Positions 20,978-31,888 of a stretch of DNA of 64,000 nucleotides are shown here, in pieces. The stretch is from Aphelidium insulamus (taxonomy: Eukaryota; Aphelidiomycota; Aphelidea; Aphelidiaceae). The notes under the pieces are model-generated. The model saw nothing but the letters and a program-made list of their open reading frames with translations, searched no databases and was not told the DNA's origin. The stretch covers positions 1 through 64,000 of the forward strand of contig JAZDSV010000025.1 in assembly GCA_036784855.1 (NCBI GenBank). Direction: 5' to 3'. The position numbers and the translations under genes were made by a program. Within the stretch, counting starts at the first letter, position 1. Every line of letters starts with the position of its first letter.

Positions 20978-23281
20978 TCAGGTAGTCCTGGGAGCGGCGA
21001 GCTCTGCCGGCTCCTCGCCGAACCGACGCCGCAGATAGTCGCGAATGTTTCCCGCACGGCCGGCTTCCAGGACCGACACCCGACGCTGCACTTCGGCCGC
21101 CACACCACGCCACTGCACCGCCTCCTTGTGTCGATAGGTGAAGCCGACGAATTGCGAGCGCGGCACGCCACTGTTCCCGGCGCCGGCGGCTCCATCCGCC
21201 TCGTCGCCGCTGCCGCCGCCGAGAGCATTCAAACGCGCCTGCTTGTCATAGACCTCCTTGTAGATTTCCATGCCGCGCGGGTCCGTAAAGTCGTCGAAGT
21301 TACTGTGGTCCACGTCGCCAGTGAGTGCGGGGATGAATGGGGGCTGGGGTGCGCCCTGTGTTCCCGGTGGCAGTGTGCGGTGCAGCGACCAGATTGGCTC
21401 CGTGGCGCCACCGGCAGTGCCACCACTGAACCGCACCCTGTCGGCCGGCGGTAGTGCCGACAGTAGAGCGCGGTTCAGCGGGTTGAACCACGGGTGCGCC
21501 TGGACCGCCTGCAAGTTGGGCAGCCGGCGGTGCCGGTGTGTCAGCAGCCGATTGACCAGGTCCCACGCCGCGTCGCTCAGATTGAACTCGGCGTCGTCGC
21601 CGTCGTACTGCGGCCGCTCCAGCACCTCTTGCCAGTGGTACACATTCACCCACACCTCGTCCAGGGTGGGCGCGGCGAACGGCGGGTAGCCGCACAGCAT
21701 CTCGAACAGTATGCAGCCGAGGGACCAGTAGTCCACCAGGTAGTCGTAGCCGCGCGCCAGCACATTAACCTTGGCATTGTGGTGTGCGTCCGTCAATATC
21801 TCTGGCGCCATATAGTCTGGCGATCCGACCAGCGAGAATGCCTGGGCAGTCAGTGAGAAACTGTGTGCCGATATATACACCACAGAATCTTACGCGGGGC
21901 ACTTGGTCGCCGTCATCGCTGCCACGCTGGCTGTAGTGACTGCGGTGGAAGGAGCGCCGATCCAGGGAGCTGTACTGCTGCACACGCAGATCCTTGATGG
22001 CCTCGAGACGGCCGCGCAACGACTCCAGCCGGGCCGCACTGATCTGGCCCTTGGACAGTCCGAAATCGGTCAGTTTGACGTGGCCGCGCGTGTCAATGAG
22101 AAAGTTCTCCGGCTTCAGGTCGCGGTGCAGGTAGCCGATACGGTGCAGCTCAGTCACCGCCATAAACATCTCGGACGCGTAGAAGCGAGCGTCCGTCTCG
22201 CGCAGAATACCGCTGTTGTTCAGCAGGGTGCGCATATCGCCGCCCGGCACATATTCCTACAAGATGATGAGAGTTGAACAAGTAAACACTAAATCATCAC
22301 TACTTAAGTACCATGGCCAGGTAGACGCTGTGAGTGTCTTGGAAGGCGTACAGCAGCTTCACCAGCCACTCGGTGCTGGTTTGCGTGAGAACATCGCGCT
22401 CAGTCAGAATGTGTTGGATCTCATTCATCTTGAGCAACAGTTTCTTGTTCATCTTCTTCAGCGCGCACACTTCGCCCGCGCTGCCGCTGCCCTTCTTCCT
22501 CGCGAGGAACACCTGGCCGTAGCCACCTTGGCCAATCTGTGCCAGGATCTGGAACTGCAGTGCATTGGTCCGGGTGCGTCTGGTGCGCAAGTACGCTGTT
22601 TCCTGCGCGCAGTGCACGCGCCACTCGGCGTCTCGCTTCTGCTCACTCCACTAACATACACATTAAGTTTGTATATGCATGCATACAACTTACCTGCTGT
22701 TCAGTGGCCCTTTCATTGAAGGCCGCTAGTCGCAACTTTCGCTGGTGCAAGTAGCGCAGTGTGTCATAGTAGTGGTCCAGGAAGTCTGCGTCGCAAAGAT
22801 AAGAGTTCGCGGTGGTTATGGACTACCATGTCACCGACGTACAATAGTCGGCGATGGCACATTTGCGCGCGGTGGCTGGATCGACTGTGGCGCGTGTCAC
22901 CTCGCGCTGGTGTCGATCCTGGTTCCGGCCACGGGAGGCGAACTCGAGCGCCGCCACCGGGTTCGTGCGGAACCTCTCGTCGTCATTGTCGCCGTTGGTG
23001 TTTTTGCGGCGCGCGGCTGCCGGCGACGAGACGGCACTATCCGCAGCAGCAGCAGCGGTGGTGGTGGACGACACGTCCACAGCGGGTGACAGTGATGAGG
23101 AGGACGCGTGCTCGTAGAATGAGACTTCCGCGGCATCCACACCACGATCATCGTCATACTCCAGGAAGCCAGAGTCTGATTTCGCCGCGTCCAAACTCTT
23201 TTCGGCGACACCGGGACTAATCCGCAGTCGGCGCAGTCTGTTCTCACTCTGATCAATGGCAGTTGTTGAAGTGTTCATCAT
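20978..23281 (-). CDS. NDR/Dbf2 (Sid2)-type AGC protein kinase
   Basis: Exons 22843-23281, 22694-22785, 22312-22650, 21894-22256 and 20978-21841; 698 residues. The N-terminus is Ser/Ala-rich and probably disordered. Residues about 148-180 ([19 protein letters not shown]) match the Mob-binding region of NDR/LATS kinases. The kinase domain has the glycine loop GQGGYGQV (near 217), the ATP lysine in [14 protein letters not shown] (near 334), DFGLSKG (near 353), a long insert before the activation segment, then [12 protein letters not shown] and [14 protein letters not shown]. The C-terminal hydrophobic motif FVGFTYRH (near 642) is typical. SPDYMA and the insert favour the Dbf2/Sid2 branch, which acts with Mob1 in mitotic exit and cytokinesis. 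Branch assignment needs a tree. Confidence 0.9.
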
Positions 23282-23604
23282 TGGCTTGGATAATATGTCT
23301 GTGTGTGTGTGTATATATATGTATGAAGGAGATTATAGTAAGTGAGAAGTGAGCGTTGGCTTGGCGTGCTGGCAATCCGTTATTTGTCGTCGCGTGACCC
23401 GAGGAATCCAACTACGGGTATAAAGTGTGCACAGCCTACACTTTCACAGCTACTCTGTATAATTCTATACATCTAAACAAGTTGTCATCTGCTGGTGGAC
23501 TTGATGCGGGACAAAACCAGTGCTGGTGAAGCAGATTAATGCTTCACTAGTTGATGCAAAACGATATGCCTCTTTAGTGTACATATGCCACAAATCAGGT
23601 AATA

Positions 23605-23636
<32 letters not shown>

Positions 23637-23732
23637 ATGTGTCTCTTTCTCTCTGCGTGAATAACTGTGTGTGTCTGTCACTGTCGTTGTGTGTGTGTGA
23701 CGTGACAGACAACTCCAGCCACTGCTTTCCAC
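23282..23732. other. Divergent intergenic region with TG/TA microsatellite
   Basis: It separates the kinase and TMC starts. An AT then GT dinucleotide run lies at about 23604-23640, followed by CT-rich and GT-rich stretches. No gene is seen. Confidence 0.7.
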
Positions 23733-26700
23733 ATGGAGGCCGCACAGACAGCCGCAGTCGATTGTCCGGCTTGTGGGCGCTCCGTGCTCGCCCAGCACAT
23801 CAACCAGCATTTGGACAGTGGCTGTGCAGAGCACTGTCTGCCTGCTGCCGTGCCTGCTGCAGCCGCCCATGCAGTACGTACCTCTATACTATGGCACCCA
23901 TACATACCCAGATGCTCACATATACCAAGGGCGAGAATGAACCCCCGTCCAACCATCCGCACCATGTCAGTGGCACCACCCCGCTGAAACACAAGAGGCG
24001 ATCGCGCTCTTCGTCCTCGGCATCGGCACACCACCCGCCGGTGCTACTATCCCCACGGCAGAGACACCATGAACTGGCAATCAGCAAATCGGCGACGGCC
24101 ACACCGTCCGGCCAGATGACGTCGCCGATACTGAGTGCCGTGGAAGTGCACGAGCTGGACGACGACGACGATGATGATGCCAATGCCGTGGTGCTCATGC
24201 CGGGCGGCACTATCAATGAAGACAAGAAAGCTACAGTGGCGCATCTTGGCAGCGGTGCAACCGATAGCAATTTCGGCGGCGGCTCATCACAGCCACCCAC
24301 GGAAACTATGCCCGGCGCCATATACACGCCGCCCACGGAGCGTCGAGTGGCGCCCTCAGCGTCGATTATACGCTCGGCGCCACTTCTGCCGGACAATGAG
24401 TTGCCGCAAACACCTCCCCCCAGAACACGCATAGAGCGCACCTACTCCAAGGAATCGGATGCATTTGAGAACGGAGAGTTACGACCGTCTCACGACCTGA
24501 AAATGTTGGTGGTATTAGCTGTGAACAATATTACACTGCTGTATATGAACTTAACCATCACGCAGAGACTTGGCAAGGAATGTGGAAGATGTGGCCACAC
24601 AGACAGCCTCGTCAAGCGTCTACAATGCCATTGATGATGATACAGACACGGACTTTCCCCTGTCGCTCTTGCCCTCGCACAATTTAAACCCGGTGGACAT
24701 GATGCTGGACGACATGGGCAACGATTTGATGATGATGGAGCAAGATCTGTTCCAGCCGGTGGGGCCTGCTGTTTCCGGCACCGATGATGAGAAGCATGCC
24801 GCTGCCAAGCGTCGGCAGGGTAAAAGCACCGCCCGGCACCGTAAAGTGTCTCGGCCGCCACTCCCGCTGGCCAAGACTACCAAAGCATTTGAACAGTCAA
24901 CGCTGGGTCGGCGCCAGCTCCAGGCCTCCGCCGAAGAATTGAACAGAGTCTCTCAAGAACTGGTCGCGTCCGGAAGTATGCCGCGGATGAACGTGCGGCA
25001 GACGTATGTGTGGCTATAGGTTCAACTTGCACGATTTAATTAGCTTGTAGCAAGTACCTGCAGCGGCTGGATATCGAGAACAAGCGCGCCAAGCTGGGAT
25101 ACTTTCAGCGCAAAGTGTACGATCTGGCAAAGCGTCTGAAAAAGTGGCAAGTTGAGGCGGCCAAAAAGTCTGGTATTTGGTCGCAGCATCTGCGCTACAT
25201 CGAATCCCGTTTCGGATCGGGTATTGTGAGCTATTTCGTGCTGTTCCGCTGGATATTCATGCTGGATGCGGCATTAAGTGCCGTGTGGCTGATGTTTGTG
25301 ATCACATTTGGCATGATCGGCATGGGCGAGGATGAAGCGCGAGGCGTGCATAGTTTTCTACATGCATCCTTCACTGGCAACGCGTCTGCCGCGCTCTACT
25401 ACGGGCAGCCTGGTTTTGTTGTGCCTCGGAACGCCAACGCTTCTAGTGCAGCAATCATTGGCGGTCTCTTTACCGGCGGTGTACGTTTAAATATTGTACA
25501 TATATATTCTGACAACTTGCCAGGCCGGGTATCCGGTTTCTGTATTTTTCTATGGCGGTTACAAGCGATCTGTGCTTAATGGCACTTACATGGTTGATGC
25601 CGCGTACTTGTCTGTGATTGCCGCATTCTTTCTCATCAGCTTTGTTCTCATCATGCGTCGGTATGTTGAGAACAGAGTTGATTGCCATTTTACTAAACTT
25701 CAGTGCAGAATTCGCAAGCTGTTTGTATCGCGGGCAGAGGTATCGGGGACAATCAATGTGGACGAGGTAAGTCCTTTCGGCACTACCGCATTTGCCGCTT
25801 GGGATTTCTCCATCATGGCCCGAGAGACTGGCGAGAATCATTCATATGCAATCTCGACTGTCTTCAAGGTTAGTATGCGCGGATTAAATTTGTTTTAATT
25901 CATGTAGACATTGCTTTCCCGCTTGGAGGTCAAAGACAAGAAAGTCCACATATCCAAGGATGAGGAGATGAAGAACTACCTTCGGCGCTTTTTCGGACAT
26001 TTGGCCGTGCTGACAACTCTGGCAGTAGCTGGTCTCATTGTTTCTGCAACGTTTTGCATTGACAACTCGTCGAGCGGTCTGTCCGAATCGTCGTACTGTG
26101 TGATGTCCACGCAGGCGCTGAAGGGCGACTGGACGGACCGCATCGGTTTCTCATTGTCGGCATTCGCCATTTCATTCTTCAATTTCACGCTGCCGTTTCT
26201 GTTCAGCGCGATTGCTGCGTACGAAAACTATTCCAACCCCGAAGTGGCGCAAAACATTACGCTGGCGCGATCATTTGTATTGAAGATTTCCTCCATCTAC
26301 ATTATCCTCGCCGATTTTCACTTTAACCAAAGATACAAATTGACTGTGAGTGCACGACTATACTTGTCTTGCTTTATTAATGCCCCTGCAGAACTGGGAG
26401 AATGTATTTGGCAAACAGTTTTACGAATTGGTTTGGGTGAATTCTGGTTTCACGATTGTCTCCACGCTTGCTTATGGTTTCCTCACGAAATGGTGGCGAG
26501 GACGTGAAAAGTATGACTTTGGCCTCAGCAACAACATTCTCGAGGTCATTTATCGACAGGCTATCATATGGTGGGCCATCTGACCGCTTCCTGTACTATT
26601 CATTGACGAGTTGTAGGATCGGAAGCATCTATGCTCCAATGCTTTTAATTGTGTCCTTGCTGTCGGGCTGGGTGATATTCTTTGCCAAAAAGTTTGCACT

Positions 26701-27267
26701 GGAGCGATGCGGGCTGCCTCCGCGACGAATCTACAACTCATACACTCAGAATATCTACTTTCAATTCTTTCTCCTCTTCACGCTGGGGTTGATGGTGCTC
26801 CCCATTGGCTGGATGCTGACGCAGTATGTGTACCTTATTGTCTTGTCAGTAATAACGCTACAAGGTATCCACCGTCCTGCGGACCGTTTGGACCGTTTGG
26901 TGAACCATTTGGGCAGGGCAAACAGCTGTGGTCGGCGTACGCAATCATTCCAGAGTCCGTCAGCACATTTCCAGAGTTTGCACGCAACATTGCAAACTTT
27001 ATTGGTTCATTGGCCTTTGTCATAATGATGGTTGCCGTTCTGGGGTAGGCGTTGGAATTGTTTACAACTGCACTTTACATTGTGCAGCATATGGATCTAT
27101 TACCTACTTGCTGTGGGACACAAGCGGCAAAAACAGTTGAAGCAACTTCAGTACGAAGTGGCCATTGTACGTTGACATCATACACATCTTCAAGTGAACA
27201 TTGACCGAATGTGCAGGAGCGGGCAGACAAGCGATTCCTACTACGCTACTACAAGGTCAAGACATGA
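23733..27267 (+). CDS. TMC-like transmembrane channel protein with N-terminal zinc-finger-like motif
   Basis: Probable exons: 23733-23873, 23912-24477, 24566-25003, 25051-25480, 25524-25660, 25709-25868, 25908-26345, 26392-26570, 26617-26823, 26865-27044, 27088-27166 and 27217-27267; about 1001 residues. The first exon encodes CPACGRSVLAQHINQHLDSGC, a C-x2-C...H...C pattern like UBZ4/Rad18 fingers. A basic and acidic low-complexity region follows (Asp run in ELDDDDDDD). The rest is a TMC domain: SGIVSYFVLFRWIFMLD, a glycosylatable loop, AAWDFSI, NWENVFGKQFYELVW, and CGPFGPFG before the last helices. At least eight hydrophobic segments are visible. TMC proteins are anoctamin/TMEM63-related channels. 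The first two acceptors (23912 or 23930) and the 24478 donor are uncertain, so the finger could belong to a separate gene. Confidence 0.8.
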
Positions 27268-27409
27268 AGGGCGCACATTTACATGTGCTGTGAGCCCGTA
27301 ATAGAGCGGTGATTGCGTGTGTTGTGTAACGTAAAAAGGCGGCTGAATTTGGGTTACGGTTGTTTCTGTTATCTCTTCCATCTTGACTACCGCGCGCGCT
27401 TTCTGCACA

Positions 27410-28541
27410 ATGTCGGCCCCGCTCGCGTTCCCCATCATTCCACAGCATCAGCAGCAACGGTCATCACCGTCCGCTCCGTCACAGTCGCCCTCACAGAGCG
27501 GTGATGGGGCTGGTGCCGGCTCTTCGCCCGCTGCGGCCGCCAGCTCCTCGTCTGCCGCTGCTGCAGCTGCATCCGGGGCCGACGCTGCACTGAGCGCCGC
27601 GCACCCGTCAGGCATCATCCCCACACTGCAGTGAGTATAGTCTTTACTGCTATTGCCTGTGTTCTCTGTGGGTACTCCCGAGTACTCACTTGCGGTGCAG
27701 AAATATTGTCGCCACCGTCAACCTAGAATGTCGGCTGGACTTGAAGACAATTGCACTACACGCGCGCAACGCTGAATACAACCCCAAGGTGAGCAGTAGC
27801 TCTATATATGTGACTATGAGGGGGCTACGCGCTAACCCACGTCCACCCATCATTTGTAGCGATTTGCCGCCGTTATCATGAGGATTCGTGAGCCCAAGAC
27901 CACCGCTTTGATCTTTGCGTCGGGCAAGATGGTGGTCACGGGAGCCAAGTCCGAGGACCTGAGCAAGCTGGCTGTATGTGTTTGTTGAGTATCACTGTAC
28001 TTGTGATATGAGGATGGTTATGATATTTGCGATGTATCTGTACAATTGTATCTATATCATCAATATTGAACCATGCGCGCGTGTTGCGTGTAGGCTCGCA
28101 AGTATGCTCGCATCATCCAGAAGCTTGGCTTCCCCGCAAAGTTCACCGAGTTTAAGATCCAGAACATTGTTGGCAGCTGCGACGTCAAGTTCCCCATTCG
28201 TTTGGAGGGGCTGGCGTTTGCGCACGGCCACTACAGCAGTGTAAATAGCCTTTTGAGTTCCTTATTGTACATTGCCTTACATGTGCATATGCCTCTGTGT
28301 GCAGTATGAACCGGAGCTGTTCCCCGGCCTCATCTACCGCATGGTGAAGCCAAAGATTGTATTGCTGATATTCGTGTCTGGAAAGATTGTTCTCACTGGC
28401 GCCAAGGTAATATACTGTGTGCGCCAGTTTGCACCACCTGACGCTAACCTGTGCTGCAAATGTGTATTGCAGTTGCGCGAGGAGATTTATCAGGCTTTCG
28501 AGATGATTTATCCCGTGCTCACAGAATTTCGCAAGCCTTAG
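27410..28541 (+). CDS. TBP: TATA-binding protein TBP
   Basis: Exons 27410-27630, 27701-27788, 27860-27973, 28094-28240, 28305-28406 and 28473-28541; 246 residues. TBP nucleates transcription complexes for all three nuclear RNA polymerases. The N-terminal 70 residues are rich in Ser, Ala, Gln and Pro. The core has two direct repeats: the first with [45 protein letters not shown] and [13 protein letters not shown]; the second with [44 protein letters not shown] and the C-terminal YPVLTEFRK. All introns are GT-AG. Length and motifs are fully standard. Confidence 0.98.
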
Positions 28542-28676
28542 CTTCAATAAAGCACTCTGCATTTAATATTATAAAGTGAAATAAATATCAAGGATGTGCA
28601 TCATACCTGCGTTTAAGGTTTAATGTTACGGTAGAATCACGTAACACCGAAAAGGTGTCAAAACCGTAACCCGAAC

Positions 28677-29469
28677 ATGACTGACGTGAAAATGATTTTT
28701 GCTCTCGCCGCGCTCCTCGCCATCGCGCCAACAAATGCTGCACCTCATGACGCGTCCGTGCAGATTACCATGCAGATGAACCCGATAGAGGACGCGGTCA
28801 ACGTGCCCGAATTTCCACACTGGCCGACATTCAAGGCGGATTTCGTCACCTATTCCGGGAAATATAGCGGTGATCTGGCATTTGATATGGTGAATGGTCG
28901 AATGCGCATTAATGAAAATGGGATATCCATATTCAATGAAAAGGTTTGCATATTGTCAGTTATTTTCACTTATGCATTCAGACTTAATACGCGATTGACC
29001 TAGGGATATCTGTATACGTTCCACAAGAGCAATATTTGTGAAGGGATAAGGATCGACGTTGGTCCAAATATCTTTGATAATGTTACTGTAAGTTATCTAC
29101 CTTGTACATTTATATGTGCATGTATAAATTTTTTCTGAATAGCGTTATCCAAATCTAACTAATCACCAGTTTGAGGAAACTATATATCGAGACGGCACCA
29201 AGATCGATTGCTTTAATAATGTGCGCGATTTCTTTAATAGCGAGACAGTTACGTACGATTCTGTATGCGTGGACCGTAACAGTGGAGCGTATACGCAGCT
29301 GGATGCAATGAAATTGAGCGGCTTTACACAATCGATCCCCGAGGACTTTTTTACTCCACCGTGGCCATTTCAGCGCTGCCGCATCATACTTGACCTTGCC
29401 GACATGCAACTGCCAACGATATTTTCACGCTCTGTCGCACCAAATCAACTATTCCACAAGCAGGCCTGA
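28677..29469 (+). CDS. Small secreted protein of unknown function
   Basis: Exons 28677-28943, 29004-29087 and 29170-29469; 216 residues with consistent phase. An N-terminal signal peptide (MIFALAALLAIAPTNA) is clear; a second Met five codons later is an alternative start. Downstream are a WPTFKADF motif, an FDMVNGRMRINENG beta-hairpin-like stretch and four to five cysteines. The arrangement is reminiscent of LolA-like or ependymin-like beta-sheet proteins, but I do not recognise a family. It is flanked by TBP on the same strand and converges with TFIIE beta. Confidence 0.7.
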
Positions 29470-29662
29470 ATTTCGGTGCTGCAGCAAAATAAGTAATACA
29501 ATACCCGAATACTATCTTAGTTTTACGCATATTTAGTATACATGTGGCATGCTGGAGAAGAGAGTGCCTACCATCAGCGAGGCACATTACCAATGTTAAC
29601 ATATAAATCGTTTAAATGCACAATGTCTCTAATATATAAATGGTGATAATATGACACACACA

Positions 29663-30789
29663 CTACACGGCTCGCTTCTTGGTCGGATAGTCGACGGATA
29701 AATCAATGTCCTTCAAATGGGTGTTGGTGATCTTGATTTGGCGCGTGCGGCGCTTCTTTCTACCCTTCATATCGCCGTCAGTCGCCTTGGACTTGTCCTC
29801 TTCCACCTGCAGCAGGGACAATCCGGCTGCATCATGTCAGCACATCAATATTCATAGTCATTATTAATACAAACCTGAGGACAGTTCACGCTGCAAATCG
29901 GCATCATCGGGGATGGCAAACTGCTTCCACAGTTCGCGGAATGGCTCAAAAGGTTTGGTCTCCACGGCAGGCATGGGATTATAAAATACAACGGCTGGCT
30001 TGCCGTCCTTCTGCCTCAACACGATCACCGTCTTGTCGGCGACAAGTTCCTGGCGGTTGATAAGAGGGGGATGATGAGGGATGTGTGCATGGACACACAC
30101 ACCTCAATATCTTTGCTAATGGTCTTCCAGCTGTCTTTCAGGTCGCGCACATGCAACCCGCCTTTGCCACTGCTCCAGTGCTCGCGAACCAGATCAACTA
30201 GATCTTGCTTGCTACGCACATTGTACAGCGGCTACACACAGAGAGTGTGGTGTGAATTTGCATATCACACCCAGAGAGATATGAGGCATACTTTGTACGC
30301 GTATTTCCCGTCGCCAAAGGCAATCTTTGCATTGTTGACAACGAGATCGTACAGCTGCCGGTCGGCAAGGATGTCCACGCGCAGCTGCGTCTTGATCTCG
30401 AGCGCGGTGAGCGCCGCGTCTGTCCTCTACACACACACAGCACATGGGTGAGTGCGCTGCAAACCACATCGCACACACACGCACGCAATCTGCACCTTCA
30501 AATGGTCAATGATTTGAAAGAGTTTGCCGCTCAGCGTGGATATCGCCGTGGTGGCTGCTGGCGGCGCGCGGGAGGCGACAGCACCAGCAGGCTTCTTGGC
30601 CGCCACCAGGGACCCGCTCGCGCCAGAGCCATCTCGCTGCCTTTTATTTCCACTGGGCTGTTGCTGCTGCACGGCTTGTGTGGGCAGGTAGACGGACGGC
30701 ACAAAGTCCAGTCCACGGATGCGGCGGCTGAGGGCGCTCTTGCTGGACGCCAGCTGCTCCGAGGCCTTGGTGAGGACGTCGCTAGACAT
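29663..30789 (-). CDS. GTF2E2: Transcription initiation factor TFIIE, beta subunit
   Basis: Exons 30496-30789, 30292-30426, 30103-30231, 29875-30049 and 29663-29826; 298 residues. TFIIE recruits and regulates TFIIH at RNA polymerase II promoters. The N-terminus is Ser/Ala/Gln-rich. Two winged-helix modules follow: one around LSGKLFQIIDHLK to IAFGDGKYAYK, the second with LVREHWSSGKGGLHVRDLKDSW and the strand VLRQKDGKPAVVFYN. The C-terminus is basic (KGRKKRRTRQIKITNTHLKD), as in known TFIIE beta proteins. All introns are GT-AG and 48-69 bases. Confidence 0.92.
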
Positions 30790-31500
30790 GGCGTGTAGAA
30801 GTGTGTCTCGGTGGGGTGGGTGAATGGGGTGGCTAACGGAAAGGGCGCGACAGACGGGCGGGACGGGGAGGCAAAGCGGCGGCAGCGGTTAAACGCAGCG
30901 AGCAAGAAAAGAAAATCGCCCGCCCAGTTTTGAGCGGTTGTCAGCCAGAGTCACCTATGATTGGTCCAATGTCACGTGATCGCCGTTTTATGATTCTTTT
31001 GATGGTTAAAGCAGCCTGGCATTAATAATGTCAAGTCTTCAGTAAATGTAAGCGCGGTTTCATCGAGCAAATATATATTCTTAAATTACGCACAATTTGA
31101 AGGCTGTTAAATACATGAACCACAGTGTCACAGGAAATGCTCGTTCTTCGAACGACTAATTATCAACACACACCATCTAATAAAATAATAATAACATAAT
31201 AATGGTGGATGTTCCGTATTCAAATTCGTATAATTAAAATTAGATATTGACAGATAATTGTTCCCTTACCAGCGGTCGATGCCTAGCACCGTCACCATTT
31301 CAGCTTCCTCGTTGCGCCCATCAGAATTAGTAATCAGTCCCCAGTTTGCCGATTTTGAAGCTGGCGATATTGTCACTTGGAACAAGATCGATGCAGAAGC
31401 GGCCAGCGTTTGAAGAAACAAGTAATAATATCTATTATTGTTTTATGAATGCGAGTCTCCTCAGGCCAATTGTACAAAATGCACAAGGCCATTGGGCTTG
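30790..31500. promoter_or_regulatory. TFIIE beta promoter region with CCAAT and E-box motifs
   Basis: At about 30957-30980 an ATTGGTCCAAT palindrome is followed directly by TCACGTGA, an E-box core. The block lies about 170 bases upstream of the TFIIE beta start. Further right the sequence is AT-rich. A possible last exon of an unassigned minus-strand gene (ending near 31274) lies in the right part. Confidence 0.4.
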
Positions 31501-31848
31501 TCAACCTAAACTGCATTGTAGCCACCTTAATTCCATTCCGGCTCGTAAATCAGCAAGATTTCTGACAAGATCGGGCCCGCATTTCATTGCCAAATGTGAT
31601 GCCGCCCACTCACTGACTAGATTCGGCCAACTGGAAATACTGAGCTCGATCTGCTGATATTGAAATTCATCGCTTAAATAGACGCATGATGATGCGGTGA
31701 TCGCCTTATGAATAACCTTGTGTCTCTTATCGGATAAGGTGGCTTTGAATTTATTTTTTCTCAGAATGGGCGGTGCTTTCGCGGTGAAGTGCGACGGATT
31801 GGATGTGACGTCGTCGCACACTGCTTTCTTTGCATCAGACGGAGACAA
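31501..31848 (-). CDS. Unassigned open frame, 115 codons
   Basis: The frame has protein-like composition (mixed helix-forming residues, Trp and Cys) but no recognised domain. A GT donor at its 3' end and an acceptor near 31390 could join it to a short exon that ends with EAEMVTVLGIDRW. A very similar ending occurs in a frame at 62063-62254. Frames on the downstream side do not join cleanly, so this may be a decayed gene. Confidence is low. Confidence 0.3.
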   Translation of the reverse strand: MSPSDAKKAVCDDVTSNPSHFTAKAPPILRKNKFKATLSDKRHKVIHKAITASSCVYLSDEFQYQQIELSISSWPNLVSEWAASHLAMKCGPDLVRNLADLRAGMELRWLQCSLG

Positions 31849-31888
31849 TATAAAGCAGAAAGTCTCCAGATATCATCACGCTTTATTA

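Noticed and set aside
25743-25830. Consensus donor GTAAGT near 25767 in the TMC gene
   Set aside because: Reading through gives the conserved AAWDFSI element and no suitable acceptor follows before it.
30448-30905. Antisense frames over TFIIE beta exon 1
   Set aside because: The minus strand gives a clear TFIIE beta; these are shadows in GC-rich DNA.
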